Source of the DNA: Hippasteria phrygiana
Taxonomy: Eukaryota; Echinodermata; Asteroidea; Valvatida; Goniasteridae
Reading direction: 5' to 3'
Assembly (NCBI GenBank): GCA_037893225.1
Contig: JAZGUH010000197.1
Location: 1,116,001-1,180,000, forward strand
Length of the DNA: 64,000 bases
Position numbers and translations under genes: made by a program. The notes under the pieces were generated by a model. The model saw nothing but the letters and a program-made list of their open reading frames with translations. It was not told the DNA's origin and made no database searches. Positions 10,420 through 21,560 of the stretch are shown in pieces; position 1 is the first letter of the stretch, and each line of letters starts with the position of its first letter.

Positions 10420-11790
10420 GAACTTGTGAGGACTTGTGATGAACTTGAGGTGGTTTGTACTGTTAACCTCGAACAGTGCATATTGACAAAAGCTTGGAAT
10501 TTAGGTGGTTTTAATTGCTTTCTTCAACTTTTTTAATTCTCAAAAATATGACTTTATTAAGGTGGTTTGTATTAACCTTTTACAGTGGAAATTGGCAATA
10601 GTAGATAATTGAATTAGTTCTTGTTCACCTTGAGTAGTGCACATTTTTTATTGTTAATCTTAAACTGCCAAAAAGTTCTAAAAAAACGTTATAGTTCACC
10701 TTACATAATGCACATTGAAAAAAGCATGAAATTCAAGTGGTTTTAATTTTTTCTGGAGCTGTGCAAATTTGAAAAAACAAAACAATTAAGGTTGTTCTTA
10801 TTACTCAGCTTCAACAGTGTTAATTGACAAAATGCACATAATTGTGGTGGTTCTTATTCTTAACCTTGAACAGTGTAAACTAACAAAACATGATTGAGGT
10901 GGTTCGTAGTGCAGATTGACAAGTATATAATTTAGGTGGTTTTAATTGTTCCTGAAATATGCAAATTTGAAAAACATGGATCGAAGTGGTTCGTATTGTT
11001 ACATTGACCAGTCTAGATTAAGAAAAGCATGGAATTTAGTTGGTTTTGTTATTCTTGAAATGTGCAAATTTGAAAAACAAAACAAATGACTGGATTGAGA
11101 TGGTTCGTATTTTAAACTTTGAACATTGCAGATTGAACAAAAGTAGAATTTTGTTTTTTGTTTTTAAAGCATGCAAATTAAAAAAAATGTAAATTACTGA
11201 TTCTAGATGGTTGGTATTGTTTACATTGCACAGTACATATTGAAAAAATGTAGAATGAAATTTGGGTGGTTTTAATTGTTTATAAAATCATATGTTACAA
11301 TTTGAAAAAGAATACTAAATTCAGATGTTTCATATTGCTAGCATTGAACAGTACAGATTGGAAAAACCTAGAATTTAGGTGGTTTTGAATATTATTAATG
11401 AAAGGTGAACATTTGGGGGAAATGACTGAATTGGAGTGGTTCAAATTGTTAACATTGAACAGTGCAGACTAAAAAAACAACTAGAGAATTGAAATTGTTC
11501 TTATAGCTAACCTTGAACTGTGAATTTGACAAAAGAAGAGGATTCAGGTTGTTCTTATTAGCCTTGAACTGTGCAAATTTAAACAACAAATACAGCATCA
11601 GATTGTTCGAATTGTTTGCAGGTTGAAAAACACAAATGAGGTAGATCTTTGAACAGAGCACATTTATACAAATATCAAACAATTTAGATTTTGTGTTTAT
11701 CTTCAGCTGTGCAAATTTACATTGCAACAGTATTTTTGTTCACATTGAACAGTCCAGAACATAGTTACAGAAGCAACGCAATTTACATTG
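10420..11790. repeat. Degenerate ~100-bp tandem repeat
   Basis: Roughly a dozen diverged units alternate GGTGGTTTTAATTGTT, TGTGCAAATTTGAAAAACA, GAGGTGGTTCGTATTGTTA and CATTGAACAGTGCAGATTGA. Units vary in length and carry frequent indels. Frames across it (for example 11449-11727 minus) are repeat artefacts. Confidence 0.8.
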
Positions 11791-12169
11791 TTTTATAGCA
11801 AAGGTAATTAAACTATCAAAACTTGGTCATTTAATTTAAAGTAATCTATGTGGTGAATATGCGCAATGACATGGTGTAGCTGGAGCATGCGATGGTAATA
11901 ATAGAAAATAAACAGGCTTTAAATTTGGTTTTGTGAATTGTATTGGCAGCTTATAATTTGTTTTACCTTACATCAACCTGAAACGTTTACCGTTTGTAAT
12001 TTCAAACTTTGGTAAATTTTAAATTAACAATAAAACTCCATCCTCCCAACTATAATTTTTATATATATATATATTCTCTTTCTTTTACCAGGTCTGTGCA
12101 GGCTGTTAATTGATGATTTGTTTTATACATTGGTACTGGGTAACACATTCACATGGTAACCGAAGTGTG

Positions 12170-12640
12170 GGTTCCACATTTTCAAAGGGATGGATCCCAA
12201 CACTCGACTGGTCTAAAGGGTAACTTACTAGTTGTTTCAACATTTTCAAAGGGTTGACTCCCAGCATTTTCAAATAACTAAAGGATAATTGACAGGTTGT
12301 TTTAACATTTTCAAAGGGTTATATCCCACCACTTTCCCAACACTATCCAACTGGTAAAAGGGTGATAAAATGGTTGTTCCAACATTTTTAAAGTGTTCTA
12401 TCCCAACACTTCCCCAACACTATCCAACTGGTAAAAGGGTGATAAAATGGTTGTTCCAACATTTTCAAAGTGTTCGATCCCAACACTTTTTTAACACTTT
12501 TTTAAGTGTTACAAAAGGGCTCGACACTATTGTAACTCTTTCAAAATGTTGGAATTCGTAACACTTTGGAAAGTGTTGAATCAACAAGTAAAGTGTGGTC
12601 ACTGACCGAACTCATAGCAAGTGTTAAGTGTAACATTTAT
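12170..12640 (+). repeat. Subterminal ~70-bp repeats of the CACTA-like element
   Basis: At least five units contain CAACATTTTCAAAG, GGT(T/C)(G/A)ATCCCA, CCAACACTATCCAACTGGTA and AAAGGGTGATAAAATGG. Short AAGTGTT/AACACTT words continue to the right terminus. Clustered subterminal words are typical of transposase binding regions in CACTA elements; that role is inferred. Confidence 0.75.
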
Positions 12641-12756
12641 CAAGTGGGAATCAACACTTTAGTTTTTAGAGTGTAGGCAGCTGCTAGCCGGTTCCTTTTT
12701 TTTGTCTACCCCAGTTGGGTCTGTTTTTCTTTGCCTTTCGCTTTTTTCCCTTTAGA

Positions 12757-14190
12757 ATGCCTTCGCAGGCATTCTCCCCCCGGCGCCTCCGAGCCTTCGA
12801 ACTGAAAGTCGATGGCAAAGAGGCGCCTAGTGAAGTCTTCAAGGTCCTCCGAGAGGTCGGGGTAATCCCCAAAGACCACTTGGAGGCCTTGCAACCTCTC
12901 CCTGGCGGCAGATTTGACGTCACTTTCAAATCTGCCGCATTAGCCCAACGTTTTGGGCAAGTTTTGGTAGAGCGTCCCGGTTGCCATGTATCATCTTTTG
13001 GCGCCGTGACGCTCGTAACAGTCAAGTTCGTGGAGGTGGACTTGGACGACAATGTCGTCCGGTCCATCCTCTCACGCTTTGGGAAGGTTCAGAAGGGTAG
13101 GTTTCAAACCTACCCTGATGAGCCTTCCGTTTTTACTGGCACCCGGCAGTACCTCATGTCGGATGTCAAATCCATTCCTTCGGTTCTCCGCATCGGGAAC
13201 CGCAACGTCTGGGTGTCCCACTAGCACTTGGGACAGACCAGGACTTGTGCCCGATGCGGGGACCCTGGCCACACGGCCAATAAATGTAACACCGTTAGGT
13301 GTTACAAGTGTTTGGAGGTGGGGCACACGTCCTCCGAGTGCCCCAACTCAGTTAAGTGTACATTTTGCGGGGGGGTGGGGCACAACTTCCAGCGGTGCCC
13401 CAAATCCTACGCCACGAAAGTTAAGCCCACCAAACGGTGGGCTGATGTAGTGGTGCAGCAGCCAACTCCTCCTGCACCACCCCCTAGTCAAGAGCCCTCT
13501 GCCGCGTCTGCACCCACATCTGCGGAAGCAGGCGTTTCGGAGGGCGCCTCGCCTGTTTCGTCCTCGTCTTCGGACGGGGACACTATTTCTGGGGACGACA
13601 GCGCGCCCGCAGACGTCCTCTTTTAAGTTGCCTCGAGCGTCCTGCCTTGGATGTTCGGGGATTGTAGGTCCGTTTGAGGCGAGCTCCGAGTGGAATTGTT
13701 TCCACTGCGAGCGTGCCATCATTCGGACTACTAGTTTTAGCCTTGTCGGTTGCGCCGGGTGCACGGGTGTTAACTCGCAGCCAACTTTGGTCTGCGACAA
13801 GCCCGCGTGCCTGGGGGCCGCGACCGATAAGGTTAATCCCTTTGTAGTTCCGCGAGGAAGGAGGAAGAAGACGAAGAGGGCTCGTCCTCCTCAGATTCGG
13901 ACTCCCCATCCTCCGGGTCAATTCCCCAGAAACGTTTTTCTGGGAAGCCCGGATCTAAACTCTCCGAATCTTCTGACTCGGAAGAGGATAGACCCGGGAA
14001 GGAGATTCTTCCTCCCCTCTCACCTTTGTTTCCTGCTGTGGAGATTATTCCTGCTACTCAACCTAGCCTGTCCGGCTCCTCGGGGTCCGGGGAGTCGGAC
14101 ATAGACGAGCAGGGTGGAGATGAGGACGAATTTTTGTCCTCGGCAGAATCTCCCCCTAGCCCAACCCCTGGGGCGGAATCGCCCCCTTAG
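12757..14190 (+). pseudogene. LINE ORF1 (gag-like RNA-binding protein), broken
   Basis: ATG at 12757 (MPSQAFSPRRL) starts frame 1. The first 155 residues resemble the N-terminal RNA-binding part of Tx1-type ORF1. A TAG at 13222-13224 stops it just before three CCHC zinc knuckles in the same frame (CARCGDPGHTANKC, CYKCLEVGHTSSEC, CTFCGGVGHNFQRC; 13237-13396). A TAA follows at 13624-13626. Frame 2 then reads a Cys-rich segment (CLGCSG, CFHC, CAGC, CDKPAC; 13640-13812), and frame 1 resumes at about 13858 with an acidic Ser/Glu tail (KEEEDEEGSSSSDSDS) to the stop at 14190. So at least one nonsense change and two shifts break what was probably one ORF ending 24 bp before ORF2. ORF1 proteins coat LINE RNA. 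Confidence 0.8.
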
Positions 14191-14214
14191 ATTTGTTGAT
14201 CCATAACTTACAAT

Positions 14215-17200
14215 ATGGTCGCCATTCTTACCCTCAATGTACAGGGCATGCGCGGTCCCGTAAAGAGGAGACAAGTTTTTGAGTTGTTTCCTGTCTTCAG
14301 GAATGTCATATCTCCTCCAACTCCGATTTAGCTGCTTGGCAGGCAGAATGGAAGGGCAGGATGTTTGCCAGTTTTGGCACATCCGCATCCTGTGGCACCA
14401 TCATCCTTCTGCCTGCTAAAAGCCTCTTCGTTTTTTCTGATCCTTCCTTCGATACTGAGGGGAGGGTCGTTTCTGGTATTTTGCGTGGTCCTGGAAGGGG
14501 GCCGGGTGTGCGTCTTTGCACAATTTATGCCCCCACCAATCCCAGGTCGCGCCGTCTCTTCTTTGCGGGATTAGGAACACACCTGACGGGTAACTTTCCC
14601 GTTGTCCTCACGGGAGATTTTAATTGTGTTTTGGATGTAGGGTTAGACCACCGAGGTTCCGATAACACACGTTGTGTACTCGGAGCCAAGGAGCTCGGCC
14701 ATCTACTTTCTGCTTTTTGCCTTCGAGACTGCTGGCGGTCTCTTAACCCGTCTGACTATTCTTACACCTGGCGCAATGCAGCGAACACATTTTCTAGCCG
14801 GCTAGACCGTATTTACGTGTCGGACCCGGTTGATGTTGTGTCTTGCCGGCATAAGCCCTGTTATTTTAGCGACCATGATTGTGTAGTTTTGGATTTTCCT
14901 TTTCCGGAGAAAACACGTGTTGGTGGAGGTTTTTGGAAATGTAATGTTTCCGTCCTTGCCGACGCGGGTTTTCAACGGGAATTTCGTTGTGCTTATGCGG
15001 GTTGGCGGTCTCTCAAGGAGGGGTACGATAACGAGCTCCTCTGGTGGGAGGACGTCAAATCCCGCATAAAGCGTTTTATTATTTCCTTTTCTTGTCGTTT
15101 GGCGAGAAAGAAGCGGAAGCGTAGGGAGTCACTTTTGTCTTCCCTGCGCTCCGTTACTTCCGATCTAGATGCCGGGAAGTGTGACGCTGCCACTCTTTCC
15201 CGGCATAACGAAATCAAGGAGGCCCTTCAAGAATTGGACGACTTCGAAGCGGAGGGTGCCCGGATCCGCTCGCGGGTTCGGGAACTCGAGGAAGGGGAGA
15301 AGCCGTCCAAATACTTTTTTCATCTGGAATCCTCCCAGGCTCAGAAGAAAATTATTTCCTCCGTCCGTAACCCACGGGGTGACATTGTCACATCCTCCGG
15401 CGGAATTTCCACGGTATATCGAGAATTCTTTCTCGACCTTTTTACTGAAGAGCCTGTGGAGGTTGACTCACAGGGACCATTTCTTGACTCTTTGTCTACA
15501 CTTGTAGATGAAGAGAGCCGCATTGACTTGGACAGTCCACTTGAATTGCCTGAGCTCGGTGCGGCCCTTCATAGCATGGCCAACGGTAAGACTCCCGGAG
15601 GGGACGGCCTGCCCAAGGAATTCTATGTGATTTTTTGGGACATGGTCGGTCCTGACCTTCTCGGGGTCTTCCGGTGTGCCTTTGCACTGAACCATTTAGG
15701 TGATTCCCAACGTTTAGGAGTCATCACACTTTTGGAGAAGGCTGGGGATCAGCTTGATCCTAAAAACAAGCGCCCCATCTCTCTCCTTAATGTGGATTAT
15801 AAGATCCTGTCGAAGGCCTTGTGCCTCCGTTTGGGTAATGTTTTACCTGAAATAGTAGGTCCATTTCAGACTTGTGGCGTCAAGGGGAGGTCCATCCATG
15901 ATAATATCACACTCCTTCGGGATCTGGTAGCATACGTGGATGGGAGGAACCTTGACTGCCTCGTTATTTCCCTAGACCAGCAGAAGGCCTTCGACAGGGT
16001 CAATTGGGATTTCCTTTTTATGGTCCTAGACCAATTTGGTTTTGGGCCGAATTTCCGGCACTGGATTAAACTGTTATACACAGATATATCCAGTGCAGTC
16101 TTGGTGAATGGGGTTGTTTCCGACCCTTTTTTAGTCACGAGGGATGTAAGGCAAGGTTGCCCTCTCTCCCCTCTTCTATATGTCCTTTTTATTCCCAAAC
16201 TACTGTCCTCTTTGGACAGCTGGAAAAGGGGGACGTTTTCCCTCTTAGGTAAGGTATTGCTGGTCAATACCTTAATTCTATCACCTTTGTTTTTTCTGGC
16301 TCCGGTTTATCCACTTCCACTTGCAGTAGAGCGGACTATAAACCGAGCTATTTTTTCCTTCATTTGGTCGGGCAAGGCTGAACTCGTCCGGAGGACAGTT
16401 CTTGTCCAGTCTCTAGCCAAGGGCGGGTTGGGTGTTACCAACCTCCGCGACAAATGTGACGCCTTTTTTGTTCTTGGGGTAAAGGCCTTGTTGGGCGATG
16501 GGGGCCCACCCTGGAGATTCTTTTCTCTATACTGGGTGGCCTTGTCGCTCCGCCGGGTCTTTCCCCCGAATTGGTGGCGGAACGATGTTCCTCATGCTTT
16601 TTCGCCCACGGGCTATTATAAGCAGTTTTGCAAGCTGGTCTTGCTGGCTGTTGAGATTTCCCCAGACATTGATTGGGGGCCGGCATCGGTTCGCAGTCTT
16701 TGCGAACTTTTTGCGGGCCAACATCCCAATCAGCGTCCGGCTTGTGACATTTCTGACACCGATCAGATGTTTAAAGTTTGTCATGCCTCCAATTTGAGCA
16801 ACCGACTTCGGGACTTAAATTGGAGGATCGTTTGGGGGGCACTCAAGACTTCTCAACGTCTTCATCGCTGGGGTATAGGGAATGGCAAGTGCCCTCGGGT
16901 CGGCTGTGCCGCTCCCGAGTCACTTTGTCATACCTTTTGGGACTGTTCTTTCGTTTATAATTTGTGGGCTTGGGTTGAGCATCTCGGATGTAAAGCACAA
17001 GCCCGACAATTTTCTCTTACACGTTCCTGTGTCCTTTACGGGTCTGGTGTGGACACTAGCCCGGAGTCCCTTTTGATTTGGTTTCTAATTTGCACGGTGA
17101 GGTGGCTGGTTTGGCGTTCGCGTTGCGAGACATTGTATGATGGATCCCGACAGGACGCCGACCAGGTACTTCTCCGTGTCAAGAGTTCAATTAAGGCACG

Positions 17201-17309
17201 GCTCCAAGCAGACTTTGCCCGGCTGGACCGGACAAAGTTTCGCACCACTTGGTGCGTGCGGGGAGCTGTCTGTACTGTCAGAGACGACCGATTGGTATTT
17301 CACCTTTGA
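14215..17309 (+). pseudogene. LINE ORF2 (AP endonuclease and reverse transcriptase), inactivated
   Basis: ATG at 14215 begins MVAILTLNVQGMRGPVKRRQ, the start of an APE-type endonuclease. The frame is lost near 14286 and resumes in frame 3 with CLQECHISS, holding the catalytic Glu. Then follow TGDFNCVLD (about 14611), SRLDRIYVSD and the SDHDCVVLDF end. The intact frame 14361-17309 (982 aa) covers the linker, RT (NGKTPGGDGLPKEFY, KRPISLLNVDYKILSKAL, LDQQKAFDRVNW, RQGCPLSPLLYVL) and a C-terminal Cys/His motif (CPRVGCAAPESLCHTFWDC). Directly after PLLYVL (about 16187) the sequence jumps to DSWKRGTFSLLGKVLLVNTL. The palm segment with the catalytic YADD-type motif is missing, an estimated 150 or more codons. 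The reading frame stays open across the deletion, but RT cannot be active. Confidence 0.9.
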
Positions 17310-17623
17310 AGTCCCTTGACCGAGTCATTTTATGGAGCTTCTGTCTCCCGTCTTTTATCTGCTTGTTCTTATACGTCTTGTTTACTGCTTGTTCCTTGTG
17401 ATATTTTAGTTCACCGTTTTGGTTGAAGACAGGGGGGGTCGTACCCCCTCATGGTAATGCATGGGTAGCGAGGCTACACTGTCTTCGTGTAATATTCTTG
17501 TTTTGTGTTTGTTTTTTGGTGTTCAAATGTAGTCAGGGGTAGGGGGGCTCGAAGCCTCACGATTCTAGTTATAGCGTGGCTATCCTACCCCGGGGACTTT
17601 AGAAGTCCCCGAAACGTAAAAAT
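17310..17623 (+). other. LINE 3' UTR with hairpins
   Basis: Non-coding and T-rich. It ends with a compact hairpin GGGGACTTTAGAAGTCCCC (17592-17610) followed by GAAACGTAAAAA at the junction. A larger imperfect stem pairs GAAGACAG (about 17424) with CTGTCTTC (about 17479). Terminal hairpins are used by some LINE RTs for RNA recognition; the role here is inferred. Confidence 0.65.
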
Positions 17624-18574
17624 AGGATTAGGATATAACGTATGGTGCGGGAAGTAGTCTAATTCATCCCGCACGTTAGGGCATATCTACCAATGTGTTG
17701 AGGGCAGCAGACAACCTTAGCGGTTGCACAACTTGCACGAACGAGGTGGAATTTGGGGACTGTGCGAAAGTGTCTGAGCTGGAAATGTGTATAGCGCCCT
17801 CACGTGACTATGATTTCAGACAATTCCAACGTGATTGCCGTTTTCAATTGTTTATCAAACTTAAAACCTCAGGTTAAACCCAATTTCCTAATCATCTGTG
17901 TGCCGTTCCACGCGGCTGTGCGTAGATATAAGTGAGTACATTCATAAATGATTAATTTAGTATAATTTAGGGCTCATGATAGCTTGCCTAACATCTCAGT
18001 TTGTTAGATGAGTTAGTTGATTTCGGAAAATTTCTTATTTCTCGGGCTAAATCTTGGTTTTCATGTCACCTCATAATTTATCCTACAAAATTAATACCAT
18101 AATAAATAAAAGAATTACAACAACAAAACAATCACACATAAAAAACAAACAGACAAACAACACAAACAACCTAACAAACAAACAAACGAAAGCACACCAA
18201 TATGTTCCACGGCCTTCTCTTTCCTTCTTTTTATAAATAAGAAAGAATGATTTCTCTCTTTCGTATCGGCTTCAAGCTGCAAAGTGGGGTTGAATCTCGG
18301 TATGTGCTCAGACCATCATGTGTGATAGATGAAAATTGAACTGACGAAACGATGACGTCGTCACGTGTCATATGACGTCACATTAAACGTGGATTTTTCT
18401 AAGGCCTAAATCTACAGACCTACAGCTCCGATTGGCTTAAATATCGGGATGTGGCCACACTTTCACATGAGCCATATGTACTTGTATGTGTGGTAGAATA
18501 TGGATTTATACGATGCACATCATAAACTTCCTTGAGGAGCAGCTTTTTTCGTCATATTGACGAAAAACCTCTAG

Positions 18575-19736
18575 TTTCTTTAATTTTTTTTCTTCTGCCA
18601 TTTTTGTCATAGGTTTTGTACTCAACTCCCTTTTCCACCTAATTTCATACTGTTAAAGCTCGTGTTGTCCCCTCGAGTTGTCACAACAAAGACCATATAG
18701 CGTAGATGGTCCTAAAGCAATGACGTCATGATGACGTCAGTAGTTTTCAAATTGTGGCCTCATGAATATTTAATTTTCCACGCTTGCAGGCTCAATATCT
18801 GAAAAACCAATCGAGATGTGAAGTTTATATCTATTGCAAAGTATTAGTTGGGCGGCAAAAATGTTTCTGTTTGAGTAAAATGTTCGTGACGTCATCATGA
18901 CGTCATCTAGAGGCCATTAACTTAAAGCACGATTTTGCGTGTTTAGCAACCTCCTATGACAGCAAGCATATAAGACAATTCATACATTGTATTTTGGTCG
19001 ACCTTACTGCAAGCGGAAATAATCGTGGCTCATTCCAGTGTGAAATAAGGCCCATTTCAAAATTTAGCGAAAAGCAATAAGATAACATAAGAATTCTGGG
19101 AAGGCAGTAACCGTGGGTATTTTGTAGCGCGTTGTGAATTTATGTGCAGACTGATTTAGACTCGTTATCGGTCCTTCCTTTGTCCTTAGGATTAGGATAT
19201 AACGTATGGTGCGGGAAGTAGTCTAATTCATCCCGCACGTTAGGGCATATCTACCAATGTGTTGAGGGCAGCAGACAACCTTAGCGGTTGCAGAATTTCC
19301 AAGAATGAGGTGGAATTTAGATATTCTGCTAAAGTGTCTGAGCTGGAAATGTGTATAGCGCCATCTCGTGACTATGATTTCAGACAATTCCAACGTGATT
19401 AATGGTGCATTTTTTAAGGCCTACATCTACAGAATTGCAAGTCCGATTGGGCTGAATTTCGGTATGTGCTAAGACCATCATGTGTGATAGATGCAAACTA
19501 AACTGACGAAATGATGACGTCATCATGCGATATATGACGTCACATTAAAGGTGCATTTTTCTAAGGCCTAAATCTTTAGAACTACAGGTCCGATTGGGTT
19601 AAATCTCGGGATGTGGCCACACTTTCACCCGAGCCATATTTACTTGTATGTGTGCTAGAATATGGATTTATACGATGCACATCATAAACATCCTTGAGGA
19701 GCAGCTTTTTTCGTCATATTGACGAAAAACCTCTAG
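18575..19736 (+). mobile_element. Helentron-like element, copy B, tandem to copy A
   Basis: It starts immediately after the CTAG end of copy A and ends with the same GGAGCAGCT, hairpin and CTAG (19733-19736). It matches copy A closely through the segment TTTGTACTCAACTCCCTTTT to GGATATAACG and the 3' 350 bp. It lacks the 5' palindrome of copy A. Head-to-tail copies are common for rolling-circle elements. It gives the uninterrupted sequence used to place the LINE boundaries. Non-coding. Confidence 0.75.
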
Positions 19737-19934
19737 TTGATATTATGTTGCACCAACAGTGACAAGGTAATGGTAGAATAAACGTCACAACAACGTTAAT
19801 GGAACATTTCAATGTAACGTTTTTTAAACGTTTATATAGTCGGAATTTATTAAACCAGCACGGGAATGTTGGAACAAAGTTACATTCATTATAGCGATAA
19901 CCCAATTATTACTAACATGTTAAATAATCAATAT

Positions 19935-20235
19935 TTCCTTTGTTGATTGTTTGACGAATTATAAGTTAAAAAGTCGTATTCTCATTGAGTGATTCCCACA
20001 ATGTCGCTTCCCAGGTTGTATCGTAAAATTTGGTGTGATCCCTGGCTATACGGCATTCTGGGTTTTTGACTTCTGACTAGCGCCCACCCGAACAAAGATG
20101 CTGACAATTTGGGAAACCGCCAACATAGGGCAAGATAGCTCAGTTGGTAGAGCGCCGGTACGGTGTTCCGGAGGTCGCAGGTTCGAATCCCGCTCCTGCC
20201 AGTTTCTATGTTCACTCTGAAAATAATAAATATCT
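19935..20235 (+). mobile_element. tRNA-derived SINE inserted in the left arm
   Basis: The insert lies between the arm sequences AATCAATATTT and TTAGTTTACAAAACG, which are adjacent in the opposite arm (about 22500-22520, reverse). It includes GATTGTTTGACGAAT, a body with GACAATTTGGGAAACCGCCA, the tRNA-like region and a short 3' part. A second copy is at 26896-27145. Confidence 0.7.
20129..20201 (+). repeat. tRNA-like head of SINE (not a functional tRNA)
   Basis: GGCAAGA and TCCTGCC can form an acceptor stem. The A box is TAGCTCAGTTGG and the B box GGTTCGAATCC, both close to consensus. The anticodon loop lacks the conserved U33 in the best fold, so this is read as a SINE promoter, not a tRNA gene. 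Confidence 0.75.
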
Positions 20236-20429
20236 TAGTTTACAAAACGTAGTTTACTTTGCTCCTTGATATTGTAATCGACCAACGTTGGCATGGTTAT
20301 ACTGAAAACGTCACAACAACCACATTGTAGCAGTTCACATTTAACGTTTCATAGTCGACAAATAACCCGCAGTGAATCGTTGAAACGAACTATTAGTATT
20401 AACGTTTACAAACGTGCAAACGATGTGTT

Positions 20430-20621
20430 CACGATCCTAGTAAACGGTTGTTCAGCCAACCTCGCTGACCTTCGGTAAACGTTGTTTTAACGTTCGTTTG
20501 CGAACCTCGGTTCAACCAACCTCGCTAACCTTCTGCAAATGCTGCTTTAACGTTGTTTAGTGAACCTCGGTTCAACCAACCTCGCTATACCTCCCGAAAA
20601 CGATGCTTTGACGTTGTTCCG
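20430..20621 (-). repeat. ~60-bp tandem repeats, inverse orientation (first part)
   Basis: Units read CCAACCTCGCTAACCTTC, then TTTAACGTTGTTTAGTGAAC on the plus strand, the complement of the 1960-4190 array. The array is cut by the element at 20622-21441 and continues to about 21560. Confidence 0.85.
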
Positions 20622-21441
20622 CACTCTTAAAACAAAAGTGCTAAATAGTGAGTGCTGAGCAAGTGCGTACGCCTAACGTGCACAAGTTAGCACCTCACGT
20701 GTTAAATTTGACCCAAAAATGTGAAAGTGCTTCACGGTGAGTGCTGAAAAAGGAGTGCTGAATAGCGAGGATTCCTTGACTACACCTTAGGTGTAAAATT
20801 ACGTAGCAATTGCACGACCAATCAGAAATTAGGAAATGTGTGTTTACAAAAGTCAGGTTAAATTGCAGTTTTTAGTAAAAAGATACACTTTCTTGACCAT
20901 AATGGTTTTATTCAAACAATTCCAAAATAGAATTTAGATTTTTACGATCATAGGTGAATAATCTCATTGCATCGCCATTCACATTCAAATCTTGAAATTG
21001 TTCATGGGAAGCCATGACTTTATTAAGGTGGGATAAGCTGAATATTAAGCTAAAGCACGACATCATTCAGTATGTAGTATGTACGTAGGTTATCGTAGCA
21101 AGTGTATACTCTACAATAGAAATGTATTGTAAGTTATTTCTGTTTAGTCTGTTTCCTACTTCATATGTCTCCGTTAATTTGTAGTTAATTAATGTCAACC
21201 AAACTTTCAGTATATACATGTATAACCTTTTCCACTTTTCTCTAGTGCTTTATTTTGTATCCTATGAGTTGTTGAAAATAGCACATGAAATGCTTTAGTT
21301 TAGCTCTTTGTTGGTGCTGTTATAATAGCACGCATGCTTGTGCTAAATCAGCATGGCATGTGCAGTCACTATACAAGCACCATAGAAGTGCACAATTTTA
21401 GATCTTTAAGTGCTAAATTTAGCACCTCAGTTTTTAGAGTG
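20622..21441. mobile_element. CACTA-like MITE, 820 bp
   Basis: Left end CACTCTTAAAAC, right end GTTTTTAGAGTG. CG flanks both sides (20620-20621 and 21442-21443), and the host unit GTTGTTCCGTGAACCACGG is restored by removing it with one CG. It has subterminal GTGCTAAA/TTTAGCAC words and no coding potential. Its termini match the 5.8-kb element at 6876-12673. Confidence 0.8.
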
Positions 21442-21560
21442 CGTGAACCACGGTTCAATCAACCTCACCAACCTTCTGCTAACGTTGTTTTAACGTTATC
21501 TAGTGAACTGATATTAGCCAACATTGCTAACCAAGTTCAAACAATGTTTCAACGTTATAG
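21442..21560 (-). repeat. ~60-bp tandem repeats, inverse orientation (second part)
   Basis: Continuation of the inverse array after the CACTA-like insertion; two units are recognisable (AACCTCACCAACCTTCTGCT and a more diverged one). Confidence 0.75.

Larger units (their letters stand above)
6876..12673. mobile_element. CACTA-like non-autonomous element, 5.8 kb
   Basis: The left end is CACTCTAAAAACTGAAGTGT and the right end is ACACTTTAGTTTTTAGAGTG, an inverted repeat of about 20 bp with few mismatches. TA flanks both ends (6874-6875 and 12674-12675). A smaller element with the same CACTCT(A/T)AAAAC termini sits at 20622-21441 with a CG duplication, so a 2-bp duplication is consistent. CACT ends and very short duplications suggest the CMC/EnSpm group. 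Subterminal repeats containing AACACTTT fill 12170-12640. No transposase ORF is visible; the interior is largely non-coding repeats. Confidence 0.7.
6305..17623 (+). mobile_element. Tx1-like (L1 group) LINE, decayed, interrupted by a CACTA-like element
   Basis: The LINE occupies 6305-6875 (5' region) and 12674-17623. Boundaries come from comparing the two Helentron copies: copy B reads GTCCTTAGGATTAGGATATA, while copy A is split between GTCCTT (ends 6304) and AGGATTAGG (from 17624). It has a 5' UTR, a gag-like ORF1 with zinc knuckles, an ORF2 with AP-endonuclease and reverse transcriptase, a 3' UTR with hairpins and a short A-rich end. ORF1 and ORF2 styles match the Tx1 clade of L1 LINEs. Premature stops, frameshifts and a deletion across the RT active site make it dead. 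Confidence 0.85.
5710..18574 (+). mobile_element. Helentron-like (HINE) element, copy A, interrupted by a LINE
   Basis: Copy A consists of 5710-6304 plus 17624-18574 (about 1.5 kb without the LINE). The 5' end holds AGCTGCTCC within an imperfect palindrome (5711-5744). The 3' end holds GGAGCAGCT near 18536, then a stem-loop (TTTTTCGTCATATTGACGAAAAA, 18546-18568), then CTAG at 18571-18574. A 5' terminal repeat matched by a 3' subterminal copy followed by a hairpin, with insertion at a T-T site and no duplication, is the described Helentron/Helitron2 architecture. The host sequence GCTCATTGATATTATG is split at 5709/19737. No Rep-helicase gene is present, so it is non-autonomous. A private AT-rich stretch (about 17850-18270) is absent from copy B. 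Confidence 0.7.

Noticed and set aside
20129..20201. Possible genuine tRNA gene
   Set aside because: Second copy at 26998 with altered anticodon region, shared flanking SINE body, and no U33 in the best fold.
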